DNA of 58,355 nt from an uncultured bacterium (GTDB taxonomy: Bacteria; Muiribacteriota; Ozemobacteria; Ozemobacterales; Ozemobacteraceae): the NCBI GenBank assembly GCA_937949615.1, contig CALEDQ010000025.1, forward strand, positions 1 through 58,355. Reading direction: 5' to 3'. The notes below the pieces were generated by a model. It was given only the letters and a program-made list of their open reading frames with translations, was not told the DNA's origin and did not search any database. Shown piece after piece: positions 16,441 through 25,316 of the stretch (position 1 is the first letter of the stretch; the number at the start of each line of letters is the position of its first letter). The position numbers were made by a program, and so were the translations under genes.

Positions 16441-17679
16441 TTAAAATTTATAAAATGGAAATTTTTCGCAGATGGCGTTGACCTTGGCTTTGACAGCGGC
16501 AAGGTTGGCTTCGTCTTCGGGTTTCGCGATCGCTTCGTCCATCAGGGCGGCAATCTGCTTCATGACTTCGGGGGTCATGCCGCGGGTGGTGACGGCCGGG
16601 GTGCCGACGCGCAGGCCCGAGGTGACGAACGGTGAAGCCGGGTCATTCGGAATCGTGTTCTTGTTGACGGTGATACCGGCGTGATCGAGCGCCTTTTCGG
16701 CGGCCTTGCCGGTGATGTTCTTATTGCGCACGTCGATGAGCATCAGATGGTTGTCGGTGCCACCGGAAACGAGGCGGAAACCGCGCTCGGTAAGGGCGGC
16801 GGCCAGAGCCTGAGCGTTTTCGATGACGCGTTTCTGATAGTCTTTGAAACTCGGTTCAAGAGCTTCTTTGAAAGCAACCGCTTTGGCGGCGATGACGTGC
16901 ATCAGCGGGCCACCCTGCAGACCGGGGAAAATCGCCTTGTCGAGCGCCTTGGCCCATTTTTCTTTGCAGAGAACCAGGCCGCCGCGGGGTCCGCGCAGGG
17001 TCTTGTGGGTGGTCGAGGTCACGAAATCGGCATAGGGAATCGGCGACGGGTGCAGACCGGCAGCGACCAGGCCGGCGATGTGAGCCATGTCGACGCACAT
17101 TACCGCTTCGACGTCGTCGCAGACCTTGCGGATGCGTTCGAAATCGATGATGCGCGGGTAGGCCGAGGCGCCAACCATGATCATTTTCGGCTTGTTTTCT
17201 TTGGCGAGGCGGGTGAGCGCTTCGTAATCGAGGGTTTCGGTATCGTCGGTGACGCCGTAGGGAACGACGTTATAGAGCAGACCGCTGAAGTTGACCGGGC
17301 TGCCGTGGGTCAGATGGCCACCGTTCTGCAGGTTCATGCCGAGAAAGGTTTCGCCCGGTTTCATGACGACCTGATAAACGGCCATGTTGGCCTGGCTGCC
17401 CGAATGGGGCTGCACGTTGGCATGTTCGGCGCCAAAAAGCTTTTTAACGCGGTCGCGGGCCAGATCTTCGGCCTGGTCGACGACTTCGCAGCCGCCGTAA
17501 TAGCGCTTTGCCGGGTAACCTTCGGCATATTTGTTGGTGAGAACCGAGCCGAGGGCTTCAAGTACCGCTTCAGAAACGAAGTTTTCTGAGGCGATGAGCT
17601 CGATCTGGCTCATCTGGCGCCTTTTTTCACGGTCGATAATCGCACTGATTTCGGGGTCGAACTGTGTGAGGGTCTGCAT
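16441..17679 (-). CDS. glyA: serine hydroxymethyltransferase
   Basis: This 412-residue PLP enzyme interconverts serine + THF with glycine + 5,10-methylene-THF. The PLP lysine is in the classical VTSTTHKTLRGPRGGL (about residue 230); YAEGYPAKRYYGGCE and NVQPHSGSQANMAVY are further signatures. Length is normal. It is placed between gcvT (2 bp upstream) and gcvH, so it is made together with the glycine cleavage system and uses the methylene-THF produced or consumed there. Confidence 0.98.
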   Translation of the reverse strand: MQTLTQFDPEISAIIDREKRRQMSQIELIASENFVSEAVLEALGSVLTNKYAEGYPAKRYYGGCEVVDQAEDLARDRVKKLFGAEHANVQPHSGSQANMAVYQVVMKPGETFLGMNLQNGGHLTHGSPVNFSGLLYNVVPYGVTDDTETLDYEALTRLAKENKPKMIMVGASAYPRIIDFERIRKVCDDVEAVMCVDMAHIAGLVAAGLHPSPIPYADFVTSTTHKTLRGPRGGLVLCKEKWAKALDKAIFPGLQGGPLMHVIAAKAVAFKEALEPSFKDYQKRVIENAQALAAALTERGFRLVSGGTDNHLMLIDVRNKNITGKAAEKALDHAGITVNKNTIPNDPASPFVTSGLRVGTPAVTTRGMTPEVMKQIAALMDEAIAKPEDEANLAAVKAKVNAICEKFPFYKF

Positions 17680-17681
17680 GA

Positions 17682-18773
17682 TTAACTCCTTGCCCTGGTA
17701 TAAAATGGTGTTTCTATAACGGTTGCGGGGTAATTTTTGCCGCGGATTTCAATGTCGAAGGTCGAGCCGATGGCACTGAGCGCCGGCGGAACATAGCCGA
17801 GGCCGATGTTCTTCTGCAGGGTGGGGGCCATGGTGCCAGAAGTGACTTCGCCGACCTTTTTGCCGTCTTTCATGATCGGGTAACCGTGTCGTGCGGCCGG
17901 GCCTTTGCCGAGTTCGAAGCCGACGAGGGTCTTGGTGACGCCCTGGTCTTTCTGCTTCTTCATGACTTCGCTGCCGTTGAACGGGCCTTTGGCGAATTTG
18001 ACGGTCCAGTTCAGGTTGGCTTCGATCGGAGTGGTTTCGTCGTTGATGTCGTTGCCGTAGAGCATCAGGCGGGCTTCAAGGCGCAGAGTGTCGCGGGCGC
18101 CGAGGCCGATCGGCTTGATGCCGAAGTCTTTGCCGGCTTCAAGAAGGTCGTTCCAGAGTTTTTCTGAATGTTCGGCCGGGTAATAGAGTTCGAAACCATC
18201 TTCACCGGTGTAGCCGGTGCGGCTGATGATGCAGTCGATGCCGGCGACCTTGCCTGAGGTGAACCAGTAGAATTTGATGGGTTTGAGGCGCTGGCGGGTC
18301 AGCTTCTGCAGAATCGCTTCGGCGTTCGGGCCTTGAATAGCGATCAGACCAGTTTCTGAAGACTTGTCGACAAATTTCACGTCGCCTTCCAGCTGGCTGG
18401 CAATCCAGTCGTAGTCTTTTTTCATGTTGCTGGCATTAACAACCAGCATGAATTTCTCGGCAGTCCAACGATAGATAAGCAGGTCATCGACAATAGTGCC
18501 GTCGGGGCGGCACATCGGGGTATAAGCGATCTGCCGGTCAGAAAGTGCTTCTGAGTCCTGGCAGCAGATTTTTTGAATGTTTTTCAGGGCATCGGGGCCG
18601 CTCAGCCAGAATTCGCCCATGTGAAACAGGTCGAAAAGGCCGCTGTTGGTGCGAACGGCGTTGTGTTCTTCGATAATCGAAGTGTACTGAACCGGCATAT
18701 ACCATCCGGCGAAATCGACCATTCTCGCACCTGATTTTTCATGTACTGCGCACAGTGGGGTCTTGTTCATCAT
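17682..18773 (-). CDS. gcvT: glycine cleavage system aminomethyltransferase (T protein)
   Basis: This 363-residue THF-dependent enzyme releases ammonia from aminomethyl-GcvH and makes 5,10-methylene-THF; the reverse reaction builds glycine. Recognisable parts: HEKSGARMVDFAGWYMPVQY at the N-terminus, FDLFHMGEF (GcvT usually has DVSHMGE at this place), SRTGYTGEDGFELY (about residue 185) and a C-terminal beta-barrel ending near GKNYPATVIETPFY. Ribosome site AGGAGAG. It lies 16 bp after fhs and 2 bp before glyA in the same transcript. Confidence 0.96.
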   Translation of the reverse strand: MMNKTPLCAVHEKSGARMVDFAGWYMPVQYTSIIEEHNAVRTNSGLFDLFHMGEFWLSGPDALKNIQKICCQDSEALSDRQIAYTPMCRPDGTIVDDLLIYRWTAEKFMLVVNASNMKKDYDWIASQLEGDVKFVDKSSETGLIAIQGPNAEAILQKLTRQRLKPIKFYWFTSGKVAGIDCIISRTGYTGEDGFELYYPAEHSEKLWNDLLEAGKDFGIKPIGLGARDTLRLEARLMLYGNDINDETTPIEANLNWTVKFAKGPFNGSEVMKKQKDQGVTKTLVGFELGKGPAARHGYPIMKDGKKVGEVTSGTMAPTLQKNIGLGYVPPALSAIGSTFDIEIRGKNYPATVIETPFYTRARS

Positions 18774-18789
18774 TCTCTCCTTGCTGTAA

Positions 18790-20457
18790 TTACGAAAGCC
18801 CGGTAATGTTACCGTTTTCGTCGACGTCGATATGTTGGGCCGAGGGTTCCTTGGGCAGGCCGGGCATGGTCATGATCTCGCCGGCAATGGCGACAACAAA
18901 CCCGGCCCCGGCGCTCAGGCGCGCCTCACGTATGATAACTTCAAAGTCGTGCGGCCGGCCGAGCAGGTTGACCTGGTCAGACAGCGACGACTGGGTTTTG
19001 GCAATACACACGGGCACTTTTCTGAACCCGAGTTTTTCGAACTGGTCGATGGCGTCTTTCGCCTTTTTCAGAATCGTGACGCCCTTGGCGCCGTAGCAGC
19101 AGCGGGCGATGACGTTGATCTTCTCGACGAGCGGCATTTCAATCGGGTAGAGGAAATCGAATTCGTTGGCCTGTGAGGCGATCGTCTTCTCGACCGCTTC
19201 TGCCAGTGCAACGCCGCCGGCCGGTCCCTGACCGTAGATGTCGGAAACGACGGCGGTCACGCCTTTTTCGCGCACCGCATCGACGACCCATTGCAGTTCT
19301 TTTTCGGTGTCTGAGCCGAACTTGTTGACCGCAACCACACACGGAACGCCGAAATGCCTGACGTTTTCGATATGCTTGACCAGGTTCTCAAAGCCTTTGG
19401 CGAGCGCTTCGAGGTTCTCTGTGTCGAGCTGCGCCTTTGGCACGCCGCCGTGCATCTTGAGCGCTCTTACCGTGGCTACGATGACCGCAGCTGCCGGTTT
19501 GAGGCCACCGAAGCGGCACTTGATATCGAAGAATTTTTCGGCGCCGAGTTCGGTGGCGAAGCCGGCTTCGGTGATCACGATATCGGCCAGCTTCAGTGCC
19601 AGTTTGGTGGCAACCATGCTGTTGCAGCCGTGCGCGATATTGGCGAACGGGCCGCCATGAACGAAAACCGGGGTAGAATAGCGCGTCTGCACCAGATTCG
19701 GTTTCATCGCTTCTTTGAGAACGGCGCACATGGCGCCCTGGGCTTTCAGGTCGCGGGCAAAAACCGGTTTGCCATCGACGCTGAAGCCGACGATAATGTT
19801 GCTGAGTCGCTGCTTGAGATCGTTGAGATCTTCGGCGAGGCAGAGGGCGGCCATGACTTCAGACGCGGCGGTGATATCGAAGCCGGTTTCGCGCGGAACC
19901 CCATGGGCGGGGCCGCCGAGGCCGGTTACGATATTGCGCAGACTGCGGTCGTTCATGTCGATGACCCGCTTGAACGGGGTCGATTTCGGGTCGATGCGCA
20001 GCTCGTTGCCGTGCTGAATGTGGTTGGCGACCAGCGCTGTCAGCAGGTTGTGCGCCGAAGTGACGGCATGAATATCGCCGGTGAAGTGCAGGTTGATTTC
20101 ATCCATCGGCACCAGCTGGCTCTTGCCGCCGCCGGTGGCGCCGCCTTTGACGCCGAAAACCGGGCCCATCGAGGGCTCGCGCAGACAGAGCATGGTTTTG
20201 CGGCCCATGGCCCTGAAAGTATCGGCCAGACCGATACAGGTGGTGGTTTTACCTTCACCGGCCGGGGTCGGGGTCATGGCGGTGACCAGAATCAATTTGC
20301 CGTCGGGGTTGCCGGCGACGCGCTTTCGGGTCGAGAAAGCGACCTTGGCCTTATAATGGCCGTAATGTTCTATTTCTTCGGGCAGCAGGCCAAGTTCGAC
20401 GCCAACGGTTTCGACGGGCCTGGTTAATTCTTTGATGTTGAGTTTTGTTTCTGACAC
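18790..20457 (-). CDS. fhs: formate-tetrahydrofolate ligase
   Basis: This 555-residue ATP-dependent enzyme makes 10-formyl-THF from formate, the entry step of one-carbon reduction; run backwards it gives ATP. The P-loop is TPAGEGKTTTCIGLAD (about residue 63-78), followed by EPSMGPVFGVKGGATGGGKS and the FTGDIHAVT segment. Length is standard. It sits between the class V aminotransferase and gcvT. Fhs plus FolD here suggests formate is handled directly in the folate pool. Confidence 0.98.
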   Translation of the reverse strand: MSETKLNIKELTRPVETVGVELGLLPEEIEHYGHYKAKVAFSTRKRVAGNPDGKLILVTAMTPTPAGEGKTTTCIGLADTFRAMGRKTMLCLREPSMGPVFGVKGGATGGGKSQLVPMDEINLHFTGDIHAVTSAHNLLTALVANHIQHGNELRIDPKSTPFKRVIDMNDRSLRNIVTGLGGPAHGVPRETGFDITAASEVMAALCLAEDLNDLKQRLSNIIVGFSVDGKPVFARDLKAQGAMCAVLKEAMKPNLVQTRYSTPVFVHGGPFANIAHGCNSMVATKLALKLADIVITEAGFATELGAEKFFDIKCRFGGLKPAAAVIVATVRALKMHGGVPKAQLDTENLEALAKGFENLVKHIENVRHFGVPCVVAVNKFGSDTEKELQWVVDAVREKGVTAVVSDIYGQGPAGGVALAEAVEKTIASQANEFDFLYPIEMPLVEKINVIARCCYGAKGVTILKKAKDAIDQFEKLGFRKVPVCIAKTQSSLSDQVNLLGRPHDFEVIIREARLSAGAGFVVAIAGEIMTMPGLPKEPSAQHIDVDENGNITGLS

Positions 20458-20497
20458 AGCAGCACCTTTCTCGTTGCGACAGAAATACGCCGGCAGC

Positions 20498-21673
20498 TTA
20501 CTCGTTTTTCAGGAAAAATTCCATCATTGCATTGACGCCGGCGCCGGTTTGTTTGAGATAACCTTTTTTCTTGAGAATCATTTCGAGCAGGGCGATGGTG
20601 CCGAGCAGATCGCGTTCGCCGATGGCGCCGATCGTGGTGATACGCAGCAGGGTCGCGGCGAACTGTTCCTGGCCACCGGCAATGAGAATGCCGTATTTAT
20701 TGCGCATTTCGGCAACGATGTCTTTCGGTGCAATGCCTTCGGGGGCATAAAAGACCGTCAGCACATTCGAAGTCGCCTTTTCTTCGGTGAACAGCTTGAG
20801 GCCGAGTGCTTTGAGAGCAGCCCGCAGCCCGCCGGCGAGTTTGGCATAATGTTTGATGCAGTTGTCGAGGCCGATGCGATCGATCTTGCGCAGGGCTTCG
20901 AGCAGCGAGAACATGACGTTGATGGCCGGGGTCCAGGGGTAGGCCGGAATCGCCTGTTCCTGGTCGCGTTTGTAGAGCTTGAGATCAAAATAGTAGCCGT
21001 GGCATTTTACGGTTTCGACCTTTTTCCAGGCCTTGTCTGACAGGGCAACCATACCAACGCCTGGAGGCGCCAGGAAACCCTTCTGCGAGGCAGAAACGGT
21101 GACGTCGACATGCCAGTCGTCCATTTTGAAGGGCAGGGCGCCGAGGCCTGAAACGCCGTCGACGATGAGAATTTTTCCCTTGTCTTTGAGAAATTCGCCG
21201 ATCGCCTTGATATCGTTGCAGATACCGGTCGAAGTTTCGTTGAAAGTTACGGTGATGCCGCTGATTTCGGGGTGCTTTTTCAGGGCTTCGGCAATCTGTT
21301 CGACGGTGACGGCTTTGCCGTCGTCACATTTGAGAACGACGGGTTTGAGTCTGAAAGCTTCGCATATCTGAGTAAAACGCACGCCAAAAACGCCGGTTTG
21401 AACGGTGAGAACCGTTTCGCCTTCGTTAAAAAGATTGGCGATAGCGGTTTCCATGCCACCGGTGCCTGAAGAGGTCGTCAGGTAGAGGTGCTGGGTGGTT
21501 CCGAAGAATTTCTTGAGCAGATCGACACATTCTCTGTAGGTCGGGGCGAAATCGTTGGTGCGGTGGTGGCGCAGCGGCCTGGCACCGGCGAGCAGGATTT
21601 CGGAATCAAGATGTACGGGACCCGGGGTCATCAGCATGGTATCGAGCAGTTCCACGGTCAATTCTCCATTCAT
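20498..21673 (-). CDS. class V aminotransferase (alanine/serine-glyoxylate type)
   Basis: This 391-residue fold-type I PLP enzyme belongs to the alanine-glyoxylate / serine-glyoxylate / serine-pyruvate group. Motifs: MTPGPVHL and RPLRHHRTNDF at the N-terminus, LTTSSGTGGMETAI, VDGVSGLGALPF, and the PLP lysine in SASQKGFLAPPG (about residue 195). Substrates cannot be read from sequence. In this operon it could make glycine from glyoxylate, or move the serine amino group and give hydroxypyruvate. The first ATG has poor spacing to AAGGA; a GTG six codons in (GGAG 8 nt upstream) is an alternative start. Phosphonate-type homologues (AEP transaminase) are less likely. Confidence 0.85.
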   Translation of the reverse strand: MNGELTVELLDTMLMTPGPVHLDSEILLAGARPLRHHRTNDFAPTYRECVDLLKKFFGTTQHLYLTTSSGTGGMETAIANLFNEGETVLTVQTGVFGVRFTQICEAFRLKPVVLKCDDGKAVTVEQIAEALKKHPEISGITVTFNETSTGICNDIKAIGEFLKDKGKILIVDGVSGLGALPFKMDDWHVDVTVSASQKGFLAPPGVGMVALSDKAWKKVETVKCHGYYFDLKLYKRDQEQAIPAYPWTPAINVMFSLLEALRKIDRIGLDNCIKHYAKLAGGLRAALKALGLKLFTEEKATSNVLTVFYAPEGIAPKDIVAEMRNKYGILIAGGQEQFAATLLRITTIGAIGERDLLGTIALLEMILKKKGYLKQTGAGVNAMMEFFLKNE

Positions 21674-21730
21674 TTCCTTGTTGTAATTATCTTCAGCTTC
21701 TGCAGTCGTGTTTAAAGCAGCAGAGCGTTT

Positions 21731-22597
21731 TTACGGGAAGTTCTGCCTTGATTTGAGAGTATTCGCCAGCAGCATCGCGATCGTCATCGGCCCGACACCG
21801 CCTGGTACCGGGGTGATGAACGAGGCGCGTTTCGCCGCGCCGGCGTATTCGACATCGCCGACCAGGCGGTAGCCGCGCGGTGACGAGGGGTCATCGATCG
21901 AGTTGGTGCCGACGTCGATGACGACAGCGCCTTCTTTAACCCAGTCGCCCTTGACGAATTCGGCTTTGCCGATGCCGGCGACGAGAATGTCGGCCTGGCG
22001 GCAGAGGCCGGGCAGGTCGCGGGTGCGCGAGTGGGCAATCGTGACGGTGGCGTTCGCTTTGGTCAGCAGCGCCGCCATCGGCTTGCCGACTATGTTAGAG
22101 CGCCCGATCACGAGGGCATTTTTCCCTTCGACGGGGATATTGTAGCGTTTCAGCATTTCCATGACGCCGAGCGGCGTGCACGGAACGAAAGTATCGACAC
22201 CGAGGCTCAGGTAACCGACATTGGTCGGGTGAAAGCCATCGACGTCCTTGCGCGGGTCGATTGCCTGCAGGGCCGCGAATTCGTCGAGATGCGCGGGCAG
22301 GGGGAGCTGCAGCAGAATGCCGTGAACAGAGGCATCACGGTTCAGCTGTTCGATGGTAAAAATGAGGTCGGCCTGGGTGGTATTGGCGGCGAGAGCGATC
22401 TCGCGCGAGAAAAAACCGGCCGCTTCGCAGGCCTTCTTTTTTGAAGAGACATAGACGTGCGAGGCCTTGTCGTCACCGACAATTACGACCGCGAGGCCGG
22501 GCGGTATTTTACCGGCGTCGGTCAGCTTCTTTACCGAAGCGGTGATCTCGGCACGAATAGTTTCAGAAAGCTGTTTCCCATCTATAACAGTAGTCAA
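21731..22597 (-). CDS. folD: methylene-THF dehydrogenase / methenyl-THF cyclohydrolase
   Basis: This bifunctional enzyme interconverts 10-formyl-THF and 5,10-methylene-THF with NADP(H). Motifs: VGDDKASHVYVSSKKKACE with the catalytic Lys, LLQLPLPAHLD, VIGRSNIVGKPMAALL and the C-terminal TPVPGGVGPMT. I start it at the TTG at 22597 (288 residues; GTCAGGAG-like site 8 nt upstream). The upstream ATG at 22657 would overlap the -35 box of a good promoter, so it cannot be used from that promoter. It is the first gene of the one-carbon operon. Confidence 0.96.
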   Translation of the reverse strand: MTTVIDGKQLSETIRAEITASVKKLTDAGKIPPGLAVVIVGDDKASHVYVSSKKKACEAAGFFSREIALAANTTQADLIFTIEQLNRDASVHGILLQLPLPAHLDEFAALQAIDPRKDVDGFHPTNVGYLSLGVDTFVPCTPLGVMEMLKRYNIPVEGKNALVIGRSNIVGKPMAALLTKANATVTIAHSRTRDLPGLCRQADILVAGIGKAEFVKGDWVKEGAVVIDVGTNSIDDPSSPRGYRLVGDVEYAGAAKRASFITPVPGGVGPMTIAMLLANTLKSRQNFP

Positions 22598-22628
22598 GTC
22601 TGGCTCCTGATTAATTGATTTCAGGGCG

Positions 22629-22657
22629 AGTATAACGCCGCCGGCAAATATAGGCAA
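22629..22657 (-). promoter_or_regulatory. sigma70-like promoter of the folD-gcv operon
   Basis: On the minus strand: -35 TTGCCT (22652-22657), 17-bp spacer, -10 TATACT (22629-22634). The start would be near 22622, leaving a leader of about 25 nt before the folD TTG. That leader is too short for a glycine or THF riboswitch. Confidence 0.75.
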
Positions 22658-22984
22658 CCCCTTTTATCAAGGTAAAAAATGCGGCCGGGCAGGCTGATTT
22701 TAAGAGGCATTGCCGGTTTTTTCGGCAGTTGTTTCTGATTTTACTGTGAAAATTATCACAATAGCCGCAGAGGCGGCAAAATATCTTAAGTAACCCGGTT
22801 GATTGAGAGGGGCGACATAGCAGATATTAATTCAGTCTGGTGTTGTGAAAATATGCGCAAACTCTTGGGGGGGGGCGAGTTACAGACTGCCAGTCTGAAA
22901 AATACCGGTAACAATGTGCAGCTGGTTGCTGCGAAACACGTCACGAGATGCTTTCCCTGATCCGGGTGCTCTATCTGATTTCTG
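22658..22984. other. 327-bp non-coding gap
   Basis: No gene is visible. It contains small hairpins (TGCCG/CGGCA near 22709-22727 and GCCGC-AGA-GGCGGC near 22764-22778) and a run of nine or more G residues near 22867. These could end or affect transcripts of neighbouring genes, but none has a convincing T tract. Confidence 0.4.
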
Positions 22985-23557
22985 CTAAGGCCTGATTTCT
23001 GCAGTCATAGATGCCAGAACGGTTTTGATCTCTGAATCATCACTCATGTCTACGATAGCGTCGATTGCAAGTTGCAGGTTCTGGTAAGTCTGACTGTTCT
23101 TTCCTCTGCGTGAATATTCGAAGAATAGCCCGGCAGTCTGCGAGGCCAGGTCTGGGTGATCGCTGATAAATGTTTTCATCTGTGAACCGCTGAAGTTTTT
23201 CATTCCCTCATAATTGGCCGGCAGATGGCTTTCGCTGCTGCCCTTAAAGTCGATACTGCCGCGAGTAAGATGATAGACCCACCATTTATGCTCTTTGCAG
23301 GGTGCAAAAAAACTGTCGTGCAGCATTTGTATGCTGTTTTCGCCATGGGGCTCGAATCCCAGGGGAAAACTGCGGTTAAAGATTGTTGCGTAGGTTCCTT
23401 TGCGAAAGCTTCCGCATTCGATACAGCACTCATCTGTCCAGGTGCGGCCCAGTCCGATTGAATGGCCGAGCGGAGCAAAGAAAAACGCCGCAACCAGAAA
23501 AATGACCACCAGATCGCCGAGAAAAAAAAGTATGAGGGTTTTTTTGTTCATATTCAT
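22985..23557 (-). CDS. membrane-anchored protein of unknown function
   Basis: This 190-residue protein has one strong N-terminal membrane helix (about residues 7-31, ILFFLGDLVVIFLVAAFFF), after which the rest should be outside the cytoplasm. A Cys cluster DECCIECG lies near residue 43, with a further Cys in FAPCKEHKWW. The C-terminal part is helical. I recognise no family. It has its own upstream gap and no close operon partner; codon usage matches the core. Confidence 0.7.
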   Translation of the reverse strand: MNMNKKTLILFFLGDLVVIFLVAAFFFAPLGHSIGLGRTWTDECCIECGSFRKGTYATIFNRSFPLGFEPHGENSIQMLHDSFFAPCKEHKWWVYHLTRGSIDFKGSSESHLPANYEGMKNFSGSQMKTFISDHPDLASQTAGLFFEYSRRGKNSQTYQNLQLAIDAIVDMSDDSEIKTVLASMTAEIRP

Positions 23558-23693
23558 TACCTTAAGCTTGTTTCAAGGCCAGAAGTATCTTGAAAGCATT
23601 TCGCAGTATTGTAATACCAGTCTGTGACTGATAGAAACGGCCGGCGAATCTGCTCTACTTTGTTTATGCAGTAATCAGTAAACGGTTTGAGGT

Positions 23694-24530
23694 TTACTCG
23701 GCTTCTTCTTCCGGTGGGGTTTCCATCCAGCCGAGAGCGTTCAGGTCCTTTTCAGGTATGCCGATTTCGCGAATCTTTTCGGAGCTCATGTTGGGCTGGT
23801 CAGAGCCGAGAAACCAGCTCATGCCTTTCCAGCTTTTGCCGTCGCGTTTGAGCAGAAAATACAGGGCGCCGTCAGCCATGATCGGCATTTCTTTGTATTT
23901 CTTATCCAGCGGTGCCAGAGCGAACTCGACCGAGGCCCATTCACCGCTGACATAAACTTCATTGATGGCAACCTGGCAGAGTGCGTTCAGGGGCTTTTTT
24001 CCCTCGCCGGCATCGAGAGCGCATTCAAAGGGATCAGTCGGGCCGGGGTTGCCAAAGTCCTTGTCGTTTGTTTTCAAATAGGCTGAATACTGTGCAACTG
24101 GGTCTTTAAAGGGTTTGACATCGCCGACAGACGGCACGGTCGGGCCAGAATCGTCGTTTTCGTTGAATTGCCCGTCATCGGCCACTTCTTCTTCGCTTTC
24201 TGGCTGGTTTTTGTCTTTGCCTTCAAAGACAAGAGTTTCGCCGGCAAATACCGAAGCTGAACCCTGGTGTTCCCAGAAGGTTGTCTTGCCATCGCTGTAT
24301 TTAGCGCCAGAAGCTGCTATCGTTGAATTCAGCGAAACAGTTTGCCCGCCCGGCATGGTTATTTTAACCTTGTCTGCGGCTGTGTCGAATTCTGCCTGCA
24401 GCTCTTTGCCGGCAGAATCAACGTAGGTGGCTTTTATCAGTGAGGCGGCATGACCAGTGTCTGCTGCCTGAAACAGGCACATTAACGAAGCGGCAAAAAG
24501 GGAGAAAAGGCTGCGGCTTGATTTTCTCAT
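23694..24530 (-). CDS. secreted protein of unknown function
   Basis: This 278-residue protein is exported: basic start MRKSSRSLF, a hydrophobic stretch and a likely cleavage after GHAAS (about residue 30). The start at 24530 follows GGAGG at good spacing; the ATG four codons upstream overlaps that ribosome site and is rejected. An acidic low-complexity linker (SEEEVADDGQFNENDDSG, about 115-135) separates an N-terminal beta-rich part from a C-terminal domain with few motifs. Family unknown. It may be periplasmic or a surface protein. Confidence 0.72.
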   Translation of the reverse strand: MRKSSRSLFSLFAASLMCLFQAADTGHAASLIKATYVDSAGKELQAEFDTAADKVKITMPGGQTVSLNSTIAASGAKYSDGKTTFWEHQGSASVFAGETLVFEGKDKNQPESEEEVADDGQFNENDDSGPTVPSVGDVKPFKDPVAQYSAYLKTNDKDFGNPGPTDPFECALDAGEGKKPLNALCQVAINEVYVSGEWASVEFALAPLDKKYKEMPIMADGALYFLLKRDGKSWKGMSWFLGSDQPNMSSEKIREIGIPEKDLNALGWMETPPEEEAE

Positions 24531-24700
24531 AAATTCCTCCATAGATAAAACATACCCTCATCATCAGAAAATGATTCTACCACTGTCATGCTTCCGGGTA
24601 AAATTTGTGGCGGTATCAAAGTATGCATCACAGTATAAAACATTTTGCTGCTGCATTATAACAGATCGATGAGAGAGTTTCTGAGTGGCTGAATTTGTCG

Positions 24701-25120
24701 TCAGCTTTCCGGTTCTGGTAAATCCATCGATGAATTGGCTTTTTCAGATTCTGACAAAATGAAAAATTTGCGGGCTGCCATGAGAATGACAAAAGCGACG
24801 ACACTGAAGAGAATTTCGGTGGCGGTCAGATCCGGTTTCAGAGTTTTTCTGGCGACAACGAAGGCAAGAAGTTCAAGAACGGCCTCAAGTTCGTGCGTCA
24901 GCAGAGTGCGAATCAATTCAAGGCAGATAACCAGAAGAAGCACGCGGTTAATTAACTCATAAAGGGTTTCTGAGTGGCTCCAGTCGATGTGCGACATGCT
25001 CAGCACCGAGTAAATAAAAAAGGCGCCCATGCCCGCAAAAATCGTTACGGCAAGAATGCGCTCACTCCACATCGCGGTTCGTCTCAATCCATTGGCTAAT
25101 CTGAGAGCTCTCGGCATCAA
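24701..25120 (-). CDS. PsiE-like four-helix membrane protein
   Basis: This 139-residue protein has about four hydrophobic segments (near 20-42, 57-76, 80-92, 103-121). The segment LLLVICLELIRTLLTHELEA followed by a basic RKTL motif resembles the PsiE (phosphate-starvation-inducible) family, in which such a helix-His-Glu pattern recurs. The assignment rests on this pattern only. The role of PsiE proteins is poorly known. It is monocistronic on the minus strand and divergent from iorA. Confidence 0.55.
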   Translation of the reverse strand: MMPRALRLANGLRRTAMWSERILAVTIFAGMGAFFIYSVLSMSHIDWSHSETLYELINRVLLLVICLELIRTLLTHELEAVLELLAFVVARKTLKPDLTATEILFSVVAFVILMAARKFFILSESEKANSSMDLPEPES

Positions 25121-25251
25121 TACCTCCTGTATTATAATAGGACTTTATTTAATATATTTTCTGCAGTGCGGCATAGTCAAGAACTATTAATCAAGAAATT
25201 TTTCGAGAAAAATATTGCGACAGCAAAACCATGTCGGCGAAAATTTCGGGA

Positions 25252-25280
25252 TTGGTGAAATATGAGGTTTGGAGTATATT
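25252..25280 (+). promoter_or_regulatory. sigma70-like promoter of iorAB
   Basis: -35 TTGGTG (25252-25257), 17-bp spacer, -10 TATATT (25275-25280). The start would be near 25287, 30 nt before the iorA ATG, which has GTCAGGAG at proper spacing. Confidence 0.65.
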
Positions 25281-25316
25281 AGAATTTAACAATAGATGTG
25301 ACTGTCAGGAGACGAA

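Noticed and set aside
19354..20427. 357-codon open frame on the plus strand opposite fhs
   Set aside because: It is a high-GC antisense shadow of a highly conserved gene; its translation has no recognisable domain and no ribosome site.
22598..22657. Longer folD start at 22657 and a riboswitch in the leader
   Set aside because: The region contains the -35 and -10 boxes; the remaining leader is about 25 nt, too short for a glycine or THF riboswitch.
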